Source of the DNA: Lutibacter sp.
Lineage (GTDB): Bacteria > Bacteroidota > Bacteroidia > Flavobacteriales > Flavobacteriaceae
Reading direction: 5' to 3'
NCBI RefSeq assembly: GCF_013041805.1
Contig: NZ_JABDRI010000055.1
Location: 1 to 64,000 of the forward strand
DNA: 64,000 bases
Below are positions 51,389 to 59,808 of this stretch, in pieces. The translations under genes were made by a program, and so were the position numbers. Within the stretch, counting starts at the first letter, position 1. Each line of letters opens with the position of its first letter. Below the pieces are notes generated by a model. The model was not told the origin of the DNA, ran no database searches, and was given only the letters and a program-made list of their open reading frames with translations.

Positions 51389-53005
51389 TTAATTTATAGA
51401 AACCGCTTGTAAATGTTTAACATTGTCCTTTTTTTCTTTAGATAACTGTACACAAGGGCGCTGAGAGATAATTACAGAAACTCCTTGGTAATTTATTTCC
51501 TCTCGAATAACATTAATGTTTTCCTCTAAATTTTTATGTAATGGTGTTAGTACTTTTAGGTGTTCTTCTTTTACACCAATTCCTTTACAAATAGTTACTA
51601 ATCTACCAGAGGCTGATGAATCTTGAGCTCCGGTCATTGCAATAGCTGAATTATCAGAAATAATAACCGTTATTGGTGTATTTTCAATAACCGCATCTAA
51701 CAAGCCGGTCATTCCAGAATGTGTAAATGTAGAATCCCCAATAACTGCAATCGATGGATGAATACCAGCATCTGAAGCACCTTTTGCCATAGTAATAGAT
51801 GCACCCATATCTATTAAAGTGTTTATACTATTAAAAGGTGGTAAAGCTCCTAATGCATAACAACCAATATCACCAAAAACTTTTTGTGTATTTTGTTCTT
51901 TTCCAAGTTGGTTAATAGCATCAAATAAATCTCTATGACCGCATCCAACACATAATTCTGGTGGTCTGCCAGATACTACTTTTGGAATAGAATCAGTGAC
52001 TTCTACTTTAAACCCTAATGCTTTTTTTATTGAATCAGGATTTAGTTCTCCAACTCGATTTACATGACCGCTTAAACGACCAATTACATTTCTATTTTCA
52101 CCTAAAAAATCTGAGATAATTTCTTCTATAAATGGATAGCCATCTTCTAAAACCAATATTTTTTTACAGGTATCAAATAAATTTTTAATACTAGTTTTTG
52201 GAAGTGGGTATTGTGATATTTTTAAGATAGGGTAAGGGCATTCGCCATCTTCGTAATTTTCCATTAAATAATTATATGCAATACCTGCTGCTATAATTCC
52301 CATCGAAGTATCTTTTCCATCAAAACTTTTATTGAAAGAACTGTTTTCTGAACTCTCACGGCTGTCAGCTTGTATATCAACTAAGTGCTGGTATCTTCCC
52401 CTTGCGTGCATTGGTATGAGTTGAAATTGTGTCGAGTTTAGCGGTAAATGTATCTTATTCTCGGCGATTCTATCTCCAACATTTATTCCAGCTCTTGAGT
52501 GTGATAAACGTGTTACCAAACGAATCATTATTGGCAATCCCATATTTTCTGATAAATCAAAAGCATACTTTGTAATTTCATAGCATTCCTGTTGATTTGA
52601 AGGTTCTAAAATTGGAATCATTGCAAATCTACCATAGTACCGCGAGTCTTGTTCATTTTGTGATGAATGCATTGAAGGATCATCAGCAACAACAACAACT
52701 AATCCTCCGTTTATTCCTGATACTGACATGTTCATAAATACATCTGCAGCAACATTTAAACCTACGTGTTTCATAACGGTCATGGCTCTTTTACCAGCGT
52801 ATGACATACCTAAAGCAGCCTCCATTGCAGTTTTTTCATTGACTGACCATTGAGAATGAATGTTTAATTCTTTGGCAGTTTTTGAGCGTTGTATATATTC
52901 GGTAATTTCAGTTGAAGGTGTGCCTGGATATGCATAAACGCCTGATATTCCCGCATCTATTGCTCCTTGTGCTAAAGCTTCATTACCTAGTAGAAGTTTT
53001 TTCAT
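51389..53005 (-). CDS. iorA: Indolepyruvate ferredoxin oxidoreductase alpha subunit, short form
   Basis: 538 residues. The N-terminal POR domain (GNEALAQGAIDAGISGVYAYPGTPS split) is followed by a TPP-binding domain with CVGCGHRDLF, GDIGCYALGALPP and VIGDSTFTHSGMTGL (TPP/Mg Asp). Archaeal IorA carries a C-terminal pair of 4Fe-4S motifs; this protein ends soon after SQRPCVQLSKEKK and has no CxxCxxC set there. Electrons must leave by another route or acceptor (inference). The gene heads the iorA-iorB-ACD operon. A perfect LacI-type palindrome lies 45 bp upstream. Confidence 0.92.
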   Translation of the reverse strand: MKKLLLGNEALAQGAIDAGISGVYAYPGTPSTEITEYIQRSKTAKELNIHSQWSVNEKTAMEAALGMSYAGKRAMTVMKHVGLNVAADVFMNMSVSGINGGLVVVVADDPSMHSSQNEQDSRYYGRFAMIPILEPSNQQECYEITKYAFDLSENMGLPIMIRLVTRLSHSRAGINVGDRIAENKIHLPLNSTQFQLIPMHARGRYQHLVDIQADSRESSENSSFNKSFDGKDTSMGIIAAGIAYNYLMENYEDGECPYPILKISQYPLPKTSIKNLFDTCKKILVLEDGYPFIEEIISDFLGENRNVIGRLSGHVNRVGELNPDSIKKALGFKVEVTDSIPKVVSGRPPELCVGCGHRDLFDAINQLGKEQNTQKVFGDIGCYALGALPPFNSINTLIDMGASITMAKGASDAGIHPSIAVIGDSTFTHSGMTGLLDAVIENTPITVIISDNSAIAMTGAQDSSASGRLVTICKGIGVKEEHLKVLTPLHKNLEENINVIREEINYQGVSVIISQRPCVQLSKEKKDNVKHLQAVSIN

Positions 53006-53049
53006 GAAATTCTAATTTAATATTTGTTTTATTAATGCTGTAAAATTAT

Positions 53050-53061
53050 GAAAACGTTTTC
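53050..53061. promoter_or_regulatory. GAAAACGTTTTC palindrome upstream of iorA
   Basis: A perfect 12-bp palindrome with central CG, 45 bp from the iorA start. Central-CG palindromes of this kind are typical operators of LacI/GalR-type repressors. No such regulator is encoded in the window. Confidence 0.4.
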
Positions 53062-53237
53062 GTATTTAGAATGACCAAAATCATACTTTTGAAGCTTAAT
53101 AAATTGAAAAACAGAATATTAAATATGCAATAAATGCAATAAAGAATTGATTAATTTACTGGAAATAGGATATTTTATTTGATGGATTTATAGTAAAATG
53201 AGTAAGAATTTAAGTATTCTACATTTTTAGTGTCGAA

Positions 53238-53789
53238 CTAATCGTTATCCCAACTATTTTTAGCTCGTATATTTTTATATAATTTAACACCGAGCATTAA
53301 TAAAACTGAAACTCCAACTATGCCAAGCACACCAAAAATCCATCCAAAAGATGTTTTAAGAACAACCAAAAATACACAAGCAAATAAAATGATGGTAGCA
53401 ACCTCGTTCCAAATTCTTAAGGCAAAAGAAGAATAATTGAGATGTCCTTTTTCAATTTGGTTATATAAAACTTGACAAGACCAATGATAGATAAAAAGTG
53501 CTGCAACAAACCCTAATTTAATTAGCATCCAATTTTGTTGAAGCCAACCTGGTTGCAATATTAAAAGCCAAATGGCAAATAGTGTAGCTAAAACTGCTGA
53601 AGGCCAAGTAATTATATACCAAAGCCTTTTTATCATTAATTTATACTGTTTTAATAGAATATTTTTTTCTATTTCAATTTTTTCTTGAGCCTCCTTATAG
53701 TAAATAAAAAGACGAATGATATAAAAAAGTCCAGCAAACCAAGTAGTTATAAAAATTATGTGAAGCGATTTTATGTATAAATAATCCAT
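53238..53789 (-). CDS. hemJ: HemJ-like protoporphyrinogen IX oxidase (CopD/UPF0093 family)
   Basis: 183 residues with five membrane helices. The N-terminal YIKSLHIIFITTWFAGLFYI matches the HemJ pattern (H..f...W.agl.y..RLf.Y), with the conserved His10 and following Arg/Tyr. Lys and Arg of the LLKQYKLMIKRLW loop are also typical. HemJ oxidises protoporphyrinogen IX to protoporphyrin IX at the membrane. Automatic annotation often says CopD family protein. It lies 2 bp downstream of hemH in the minus-strand AraC-hemH-hemJ unit, exactly the missing step of the locus. Confidence 0.88.
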   Translation of the reverse strand: MDYLYIKSLHIIFITTWFAGLFYIIRLFIYYKEAQEKIEIEKNILLKQYKLMIKRLWYIITWPSAVLATLFAIWLLILQPGWLQQNWMLIKLGFVAALFIYHWSCQVLYNQIEKGHLNYSSFALRIWNEVATIILFACVFLVVLKTSFGWIFGVLGIVGVSVLLMLGVKLYKNIRAKNSWDND

Positions 53790-53791
53790 AA

Positions 53792-54811
53792 TTATTTAGT
53801 TTGAGCCCAATCATTAATCCATTTTGCTACTGTTTTTACCCAATTTTCATCATCATTTAAGCAGGGGATTGTGTTAAACTTTTCTCCACCATTTTCAATG
53901 AACGATTCTTTAGCTTCCATACCTATTTCTTCTAAAGTCTCAAGGCAATCCGAAACAAAAGCAGGTGTTACAACTGCTAAATTTTTAGTTCCATTTTGGG
54001 CAAAAGTATCAATAGTTTTGTCTGTATATGGCTGTAGCCAAGGATCTCTACCTAATCGAGATTGAAAAGAAGTGCTATACGTTCCTTCCTCTAAATTTAA
54101 GTGTTTTGCAACTAATTTGGTGGTTTCATAGCATTGATGTCTATAACAAAATTCATGTGCAGGTGAAGGTGTGTTACAACAACTTCCATCTATTTTGCAG
54201 TGAGATTTTGTAATGTCAGACTTTTTAATATGTCGTTCAGGAACTCCGTGATATGAAAATAATAGATGATCAGGTTTTATTTTATCTAATTCATTTTTAA
54301 TAGAATGACTTAGGGCCTCTACATAAGATGTATTATTATAAAATGCAGGAAAATCGGTTAGCTTAATAGATGGGAATTCCTTTTTAATAATTTCATTCGC
54401 TAAAACAACAATTGTTTCAGTAGTTGCCATTGCAAATTGCGGATATAATGGAATCAAAAATATTTCAGAAACTCCTTGTTTAGCTAATTTTTCAATTCCA
54501 CTTTTAATTGAGGGTTTTCCATAACGCATTGCCAATTCAACTGGTATATCTGAATTTTCTTGTACTTTTTTATGTAATCGTTCAGACAAAACTATGAGTG
54601 GTGATCCTTCTTTCCACCATATTTTTTTATAGGCAGCCGCAGATTTTTTTGGGCGTGTATTTAAAATAATTCCTTTTACTAGAAAAGTTCTTAACAAATA
54701 TGGTACATCAATGACTCTTTCATCCATTAAAAATTCACCTAAATAATTTTTTACATCTTTTGTTGATGTGCTATTTGGTGAACCTAAGTTTACTAATAAT
54801 GCTCCTTTCAT
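53792..54811 (-). CDS. hemH: Ferrochelatase
   Basis: 339 residues, typical for bacterial ferrochelatase, which inserts Fe2+ into protoporphyrin IX. Visible: ALLVNLGSPNS start, MRYGKPSIKSG, LFSYHGVPERH (catalytic His), FQSRLGRDPWLQPYTD and the C-terminal PAFVSDCLETLEEI. A Cys-rich stretch (CKIDGSCCNTPSPAHEFCY) follows the active-site His; whether it binds a cluster is not clear. It is 3 bp after the AraC-type regulator and 2 bp before hemJ. Confidence 0.96.
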   Translation of the reverse strand: MKGALLVNLGSPNSTSTKDVKNYLGEFLMDERVIDVPYLLRTFLVKGIILNTRPKKSAAAYKKIWWKEGSPLIVLSERLHKKVQENSDIPVELAMRYGKPSIKSGIEKLAKQGVSEIFLIPLYPQFAMATTETIVVLANEIIKKEFPSIKLTDFPAFYNNTSYVEALSHSIKNELDKIKPDHLLFSYHGVPERHIKKSDITKSHCKIDGSCCNTPSPAHEFCYRHQCYETTKLVAKHLNLEEGTYSTSFQSRLGRDPWLQPYTDKTIDTFAQNGTKNLAVVTPAFVSDCLETLEEIGMEAKESFIENGGEKFNTIPCLNDDENWVKTVAKWINDWAQTK

Positions 54812-54814
54812 ATT

Positions 54815-55711
54815 TTATGATTTTGAAAATTGTTTTGGGGTTATTCCGTATTTTCTTTTAAACGCTGCAATAAAATGACTTGAAGTGCTGTAGCCAAGTT
54901 GTAAAGCAATTTCATTTACGTTTAGTTGTTGTTCTAATAAAAGTTGTTTTCCTAGTTCCATTTTATAATTAAGTAAAAATGTAAAAACAGGAACACCGTA
55001 CACTTCTTTAAATTCAGATTTTAATTTTTTAATATTTAATCCAACTTCTTTAGCTAATTCAGCTAGGGAAGGAGGGTTAATCATTTCTTTTATAATAAGT
55101 TGTTTAGCATGTTTAATTTTGCTAATTGTTTCTTCGTTAGCGATATAAGGGCAAGATTCACTGTTGTTATCAGTGGTAGTAGTGCTAAAGTAATAACTTA
55201 ATAATTCGTACACTTTTCCTTTGATAAAAATGGGTCTTAAAACCTCGTTTGTTTGTCTTGTAGTTATTTGGTTTAAAATTAATTTAATAGTTGAATTAAT
55301 TTCTTTCGCCTCAATAATAGGGTTTTCTCCTTTTAAACTGTTGTACTTAAATAAAAGATTTCCATCAATTGAAAATAAAGAATGAAAATATTCTAACGAA
55401 ATAAGAATAACAATTAATTCAGATTGTGGAGGTACATTAAAAAGAAGATTCATATGTTCATCTTTAAAGTAAACCATATTAGAATTATTTGCAGTTAAAT
55501 TTACGGCACAATGCTCAAAATTAAACGCAACTTTACTTTGGTTGGTAATTGGGAAATATAAATGAATGCAATTTTTTGTTATAGGGTATTGGTATAGTTC
55601 TGAATTAGATGATAAGTTGTTGAAATGAAACACTTTAAAAGTATTATTCTCATCAAAAATCTTCTGAGTACTTTTGTCGATATTTTTATAATTTTCTAGA
55701 GAGGATTTCAT
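54815..55711 (-). CDS. AraC-family transcriptional regulator of the haem locus
   Basis: 298 residues. The N-terminal region (about 1-190) is a cupin-like or unidentified sensing domain; the C-terminal AraC HTH (about 205-298) has SLAELAKEVGLNIKKLKSEF and LQLGYSTSSHFIAAFKRKYG as the two HTH units, then ITPKQF. It is first in the hemH-hemJ transcript and divergent from hemA. Its own 5' end contains one copy of the 15-bp repeat AGTACTTTTGTCGAT (55667-55681) found upstream of hemA. It is likely to control both arms, perhaps by sensing a porphyrin, haem or iron cue (inference). Confidence 0.9.
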   Translation of the reverse strand: MKSSLENYKNIDKSTQKIFDENNTFKVFHFNNLSSNSELYQYPITKNCIHLYFPITNQSKVAFNFEHCAVNLTANNSNMVYFKDEHMNLLFNVPPQSELIVILISLEYFHSLFSIDGNLLFKYNSLKGENPIIEAKEINSTIKLILNQITTRQTNEVLRPIFIKGKVYELLSYYFSTTTTDNNSESCPYIANEETISKIKHAKQLIIKEMINPPSLAELAKEVGLNIKKLKSEFKEVYGVPVFTFLLNYKMELGKQLLLEQQLNVNEIALQLGYSTSSHFIAAFKRKYGITPKQFSKS

Positions 55712-55746
55712 AAGATACTTTTATAGTTAAAAATTAAAAAGTAGAG

Positions 55747-55773
55747 CAAAAGTAGTATTTATTATGATAACAA
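55747..55773 (-). promoter_or_regulatory. Promoter of AraC-hemH-hemJ operon
   Basis: On the minus strand TTG (55773-55771), 16 bp, then TACTTTTG (55754-55747), close to the Bacteroidota consensus although the spacer is one base short of the usual range. Predicted leader about 30 bp. Confidence 0.5.
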
Positions 55774-55829
55774 AAAAATTAAAAAAAATTAAAATATGAT
55801 ATTTGTCATAGGGTCAACTAGTTATTTTT

Positions 55830-55845
55830 ACTGACATATGTCAGT
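55830..55845. promoter_or_regulatory. Perfect 16-bp palindrome in haem control region
   Basis: ACTGACATATGTCAGT, a perfect palindrome in the AraC/hemA intergenic region, with no T-run. It is a candidate binding site for a dimeric regulator. Confidence 0.5.
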
Positions 55846-55861
55846 TTTAGTTATGAAATTT

Positions 55862-55886
55862 GTTATTTAGAAATATTCTAAATAAC
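55862..55886. promoter_or_regulatory. 11-3-11 inverted repeat, PerR/Fur-like, upstream of hemA
   Basis: GTTATTTAGAA, spacer ATA, TTCTAAATAAC, with no mismatch. The core TTAGAAATATTCTAA (55867-55881) matches 11 of 14 fixed positions of the 15-bp PerR-type box TTATAATnATTATAA. A further inverted pair, ACTAGTTATTT at 55817-55827 and AAATAACTAGT at 55880-55890, spans the region. Confidence 0.5.
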
Positions 55887-55912
55887 TAGTAGTAACTTAT
55901 GTCGATAATAAA

Positions 55913-55962
55913 AGTACTTTTGTCGATGTTTACTAATCGAATATATTAGTACTTTTGACGAT
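55913..55962 (+). repeat. Direct repeats AGTACTTTTGtCGAT upstream of hemA
   Basis: AGTACTTTTGTCGAT at 55913-55927 and AGTACTTTTGACGAT at 55948-55962 (one mismatch), period 35 bp. A third exact copy lies at 55667-55681 inside the 5' end of the AraC gene, and a degenerate copy (AGTAACTTATGTCGAT) at 55891-55906. Each contains TACTTTTG, which fits the -7 box, but the shared TCGAT tail goes beyond any promoter consensus, so AraC operator half-sites are plausible. Confidence 0.6.
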
Positions 55963-55985
55963 ACTTATTGGTAATACCATTTATT

Positions 55986-57251
55986 ATGAATCAAGAAGAA
56001 ATGTCTACAAAGTTTTACAATGTAGGCTTAAGTTATAAAAAAGCAGATGCAAAAGTGCGTGGTGCTTTTAGCATAACAAAAGAAAATCAGAAATTATTAC
56101 TAGAAGAGGCAAAATCCAAGGGTATTGAAGGTGTTTTTGTGTTGTCTACTTGTAATAGAACTGAAATTACAGGTTTTGCAAAGCATCCATTTGAGCTTAT
56201 AACTTTATTGGTTCAATATTCAAATGGAACTGTTGAAGATTTTATTAATGTATCTAATGTTTACAAAAATAAGGATGCTGTAAAGCATTTATTTTATATA
56301 GCAACAGGTTTAGAAAGTCAAATTTTAGGTGATTACGAAATTGTAGGTCAATTAAAAGAGGCTTTTAGGTTAGCAAAAGAAGTTGGTACTACAAATGCGT
56401 ATATAGAGCGTTTGATGAATTTGGTATTACAAGCAAGTAAAGATGTAAAAAATAATACAAAATTAAGTTCTGGAACAACTTCAGTTTCCTATGCTGCGAT
56501 ACAGTATTTGTTAGAGAATGTTGAGGGATATGATAAAAAAAATATTCTTATATATGGTTTAGGTGATATAGGTAAAAACACTTGTAAGAATGTGTTAGAA
56601 TACACCTCAAATAAAATGATATCTTTAGTTAATAGAACAAAAGAAACGGCAATATCATTTAAAGATAGTCACCCAGAAGTTACTGTTGTAGATTATCAAG
56701 ATTTGACTTCGAAAATTGAAGAATCAGATATTTTAATAGTTTCAACAGGAGCTGTTGTTCCAACTGTGACAAAATCTGATGTTGCGAATAATAAAAAACT
56801 TCTAATCCTGGATTTGTCAATGCCAGAAAATGTTGACGCTTCAGTTCAAGAAATTGAAGGTGTAACACTTATAAATGTTGATGAACTATCTAGAATAACT
56901 GATAAAACACTTGAAACTCGTAAAAACGAAATTCCGGAAGCTGAAAAAATAATTAACAAGTACAAGCAAGAATTTAATGAATGGATTTCTCTTCGTAAAT
57001 TTGTACCTGCTGTAAATGCTTTAAAAGAAACACTTCAGGTCATCCAAAATGAAGAAATTGATTTTCAATCAAAAAAAATAAAAGACTTTAATGTTGAACA
57101 AGCTGAGGTGATATCATCTCGTTTAATTCAAAAAATTACTACACAATTTGTGAAACATTTAAAAGATGAAGATACGTCGGTTGATCAAAGTATAAATGTT
57201 ATCAGCAAAATGTTTAATATTAAAGAAATGGTTTTAAATGAGAACAATTAA
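55986..57251 (+). CDS. hemA: Glutamyl-tRNA reductase
   Basis: 421 residues from the ATG at 55986; an ATG five codons later is also possible, and a TTG at 55968 lies among the control elements and is rejected. HemA reduces glutamyl-tRNA to glutamate-1-semialdehyde, the committed step of the C5 haem pathway. The catalytic Cys56 is in VLSTCNRTEI. The NADPH domain has YGLGDIGKNTCKN, and SLVNRTKETA follows. The C-terminal dimerisation helix is present. It heads the hemA-hemCD-hemB-hemL-hemE-hemN run and its end overlaps hemC by 14 bp. Confidence 0.96.
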   Translation: MNQEEMSTKFYNVGLSYKKADAKVRGAFSITKENQKLLLEEAKSKGIEGVFVLSTCNRTEITGFAKHPFELITLLVQYSNGTVEDFINVSNVYKNKDAVKHLFYIATGLESQILGDYEIVGQLKEAFRLAKEVGTTNAYIERLMNLVLQASKDVKNNTKLSSGTTSVSYAAIQYLLENVEGYDKKNILIYGLGDIGKNTCKNVLEYTSNKMISLVNRTKETAISFKDSHPEVTVVDYQDLTSKIEESDILIVSTGAVVPTVTKSDVANNKKLLILDLSMPENVDASVQEIEGVTLINVDELSRITDKTLETRKNEIPEAEKIINKYKQEFNEWISLRKFVPAVNALKETLQVIQNEEIDFQSKKIKDFNVEQAEVISSRLIQKITTQFVKHLKDEDTSVDQSINVISKMFNIKEMVLNENN

Positions 57252-58824
57252 AATAGGGACAAGATCAAGTGAACTTGCGATGTGGCAAGCAAATACCGTC
57301 TCAGGTCAGCTAGAGCATTTAGGATTTAAAACTGAAATTATAAAAATTGATTCTGTTGGAGATATTGTTCTTGACAAGCCATTATATGAATTAGGAATTA
57401 CCGGTGTTTTTACAAAAAATCTAGATATTGCACTGCTAAATAATCAAATTGATATTGCAGTGCACTCTTTTAAAGATGTACCTACAAAATTACCAGAGGG
57501 TATAGTTCAAGCGGCCATTTTAAAGCGAGGTGATTTTAATGATGTTTTAGTCATTAAAGAAGATGAGAATTTCTTCACGCGCGAGACTGCTATTATTGCC
57601 ACTGGAAGTTTGCGAAGAAAAGCACAATGGTTATATCGTTATCCACACCATTCAATTACTGGTTTACGTGGAAATGTAAATACCCGTTTGCAAAAATTAG
57701 AAGATAATGATTGGGATGGAGCAATTTTTGCAGCAGCAGGTTTAAAAAGATTGAAATTACTACCTCCACAAGAAAAACATATTAAATTAGACTGGATGAT
57801 ACCCGCCCCGGCACAAGGTGCAGTAATGGTTGCAGCTTTAGGTAGCGATGAAGAACTTTTAGAAATTTGTAAACAAATTAATGATGAAAACACAGACATT
57901 TGTGTTGGAATTGAGCGAAAATTTTTACAAGTGCTTGAAGGTGGATGTACAGCTCCAATCGGAGCTTTGGCTATGATTTGGGATGATGTTGTAAAATTTA
58001 AAGGGGTTTTATTTAGTCCTGACGGTAAAAATAAAATTGAATTTTATAAAGAATCACCAATCAATAATATTTCTGACTTGGGTGAATTCGCAGCAAATTA
58101 TATTTTAGAAAGAGGAGGGAAAAAGTTAATGCGTGAAGTAATAACCATTGACAAAGAAATAAATGTTTATGCTACAAAAAATTTATCCTTAGATCAAAAA
58201 AATAGTTTTTCAACTAGTATTGGTGTTGCTATGAGTGATTTTATAACTACAAGAAGCAATCGTTTAAAACCAGTACTTGTTAAAAATCGAATTAAAAATA
58301 TTGTAATTACAAGTCAAAATGCAGTAGATGCTTTAACTGAAAATTTCACGTCCTCTGATTTAAAATTTGAAAATATTTATTGTGTTGGAAGAAGGACAAA
58401 AAGGTTGATAGAAAATAAAATAGGTAAAGTAACACGAATAGAGAATTCAGCAGAAAAATTAGCCAACTATCTTGTTGATAATCTTAATGGAGAAGAAATA
58501 ACTTATTTTTGTGGGAATAAAAGGAGAGATGAGTTACCAACTATTTTATCCAAAAATAACATTTCGGTTAAAGAAATTGAGTGCTATCAAACACAATTAA
58601 CTCCAAGAAAAATAGATCAAAAGTATCAGGGAATACTATTTTTTAGCCCAACAGGAATTGAAAGTTTTTTAAAAGATAATAAATCAACCAATGAAAGTAT
58701 TGCATTTTGTATTGGTCAAACTACAGCATTAGAAGCAAATAAATATTTTAAAAATGTTATCATAGCTGAATCACCTTCAGTTGAGAGTGTTATAAAATCT
58801 GTAAACAACTATTTTCAAGAATAA
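57238..58824 (+). CDS. hemCD: Hydroxymethylbilane synthase / uroporphyrinogen-III synthase fusion
   Basis: 528 residues, too long for HemC alone (about 310). Residues 1-300 are hydroxymethylbilane synthase: IGTRSSELAMWQA, the catalytic Asp loop AVHSFKDVPT, GSLRRKAQW and LEGGCTAPIGA with the dipyrromethane-cofactor Cys237. Residues about 325-528 are HemD: NIVITSQNAVDAL, then IYCVGRRTKRLIE, FCGNKRRDELP, FFSPTGIESF and CIGQTTALEANKY. The two enzymes act consecutively, so fusion would channel unstable hydroxymethylbilane. It overlaps hemA by 14 bp and is followed by hemB after 12 bp. Confidence 0.93.
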   Translation: MRTIKIGTRSSELAMWQANTVSGQLEHLGFKTEIIKIDSVGDIVLDKPLYELGITGVFTKNLDIALLNNQIDIAVHSFKDVPTKLPEGIVQAAILKRGDFNDVLVIKEDENFFTRETAIIATGSLRRKAQWLYRYPHHSITGLRGNVNTRLQKLEDNDWDGAIFAAAGLKRLKLLPPQEKHIKLDWMIPAPAQGAVMVAALGSDEELLEICKQINDENTDICVGIERKFLQVLEGGCTAPIGALAMIWDDVVKFKGVLFSPDGKNKIEFYKESPINNISDLGEFAANYILERGGKKLMREVITIDKEINVYATKNLSLDQKNSFSTSIGVAMSDFITTRSNRLKPVLVKNRIKNIVITSQNAVDALTENFTSSDLKFENIYCVGRRTKRLIENKIGKVTRIENSAEKLANYLVDNLNGEEITYFCGNKRRDELPTILSKNNISVKEIECYQTQLTPRKIDQKYQGILFFSPTGIESFLKDNKSTNESIAFCIGQTTALEANKYFKNVIIAESPSVESVIKSVNNYFQE

Positions 58825-58836
58825 AAAGAATTACCT

Positions 58837-59802
58837 ATGTATAGAACCAGACGATTACGTAAAACTGAAAATATTCGTCGATTAGTTAGAGAGAATAAAT
58901 TAACTATTGACGATTTAATTTATCCGTTGTTTATTGAGGAAGGCGAGAATATCGAAACAGAAATAGTTTCAATGCCTGGAATTAAACGATTTTCTTTAGA
59001 TAGAATTTCAAAGGAATTAGATGAAGTTGTGGCTTTAGATATTCCAGCGGTGTTACTTTTTGGAATTCCTTCGGAAAAAGATGAAGAAGGTTCAGAAACT
59101 TGGAACGATGATGGAATTATGCAGCGAGCTGTTCGTTTTATAAAGAAAAATTATCCGAGTTTATATGTAATTACTGATGTTTGTTTTTGTGAATATACAA
59201 GTCACGGTCATTGTGGAATTATTCATGACAACGACGTTGATAATGATGCTACTCTTCCAAACATAGCCAAACAAGTTATTTCACACGCCAAAGCTGGTGT
59301 AGATATGGTAGCGCCATCAGGTATGATGGACGGTATGATTGAAACAATTAGAGAAGCATTAGATAATACTGGATTTCCAAATTTACCAATTATGTCATAT
59401 GCCGTAAAATATTCTTCGGCATTTTATGGGCCATTTAGAGATGCAGCAGATTCTGCTCCAACCTTTGGAGATAGAAGAACCTATCAAATGGATCCTTCAA
59501 ATAGAGATGAAGGAATGCGCGAAGCAATTTTTGATGATCGAGAAGGAGCCGATATTTTAATGGTAAAACCAGCTCTATCTTATTTGGATATTATTAGAGA
59601 TTTAAAAAACAATTTTGACAGGCCAATCGCTTGCTATAATGTAAGTGGAGAATATGCGATGATTAAGGCCGCAGCAGCAAATGGATGGATTGATGGAGAA
59701 AGAGTAATGATGGAAAGTTTGTTGTCAATGAAAAGAGCAGGAGCAGATATAATTATTACCTATTTTGCTAAAGAAGTAGCAAAATTATTATTGAAAAAAT
59801 AA
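58837..59802 (+). CDS. hemB: Porphobilinogen synthase (ALA dehydratase)
   Basis: 321 residues, normal for HemB, which condenses two 5-aminolevulinate molecules. [15 protein letters not shown] at the start; the zinc-binding [16 protein letters not shown] has all three Cys (C-x-C-x7-C), so this is the zinc-dependent type. The Schiff-base lysines lie in [16 protein letters not shown] and [10 protein letters not shown]. It sits 12 bp after hemCD and 6 bp before hemL. Confidence 0.97.
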   Translation: MYRTRRLRKTENIRRLVRENKLTIDDLIYPLFIEEGENIETEIVSMPGIKRFSLDRISKELDEVVALDIPAVLLFGIPSEKDEEGSETWNDDGIMQRAVRFIKKNYPSLYVITDVCFCEYTSHGHCGIIHDNDVDNDATLPNIAKQVISHAKAGVDMVAPSGMMDGMIETIREALDNTGFPNLPIMSYAVKYSSAFYGPFRDAADSAPTFGDRRTYQMDPSNRDEGMREAIFDDREGADILMVKPALSYLDIIRDLKNNFDRPIACYNVSGEYAMIKAAAANGWIDGERVMMESLLSMKRAGADIIITYFAKEVAKLLLKK

Positions 59803-59808
59803 GATAAA

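Noticed and set aside
53238-53789. CopD-type copper transporter label for the gene next to hemH
   Set aside because: The N-terminal His pattern and the position in the haem operon fit HemJ better; copper export genes are absent nearby.
53792-54811. Cys-rich stretch of hemH as a 2Fe-2S site
   Set aside because: The spacing does not match the four-Cys set I know from Fe-S ferrochelatases, so I do not claim a cluster.
55968-55985. TTG start of hemA at 55968
   Set aside because: Too close to the repeat elements, and the extra six residues have no counterpart I recognise; ATG 55986 preferred.
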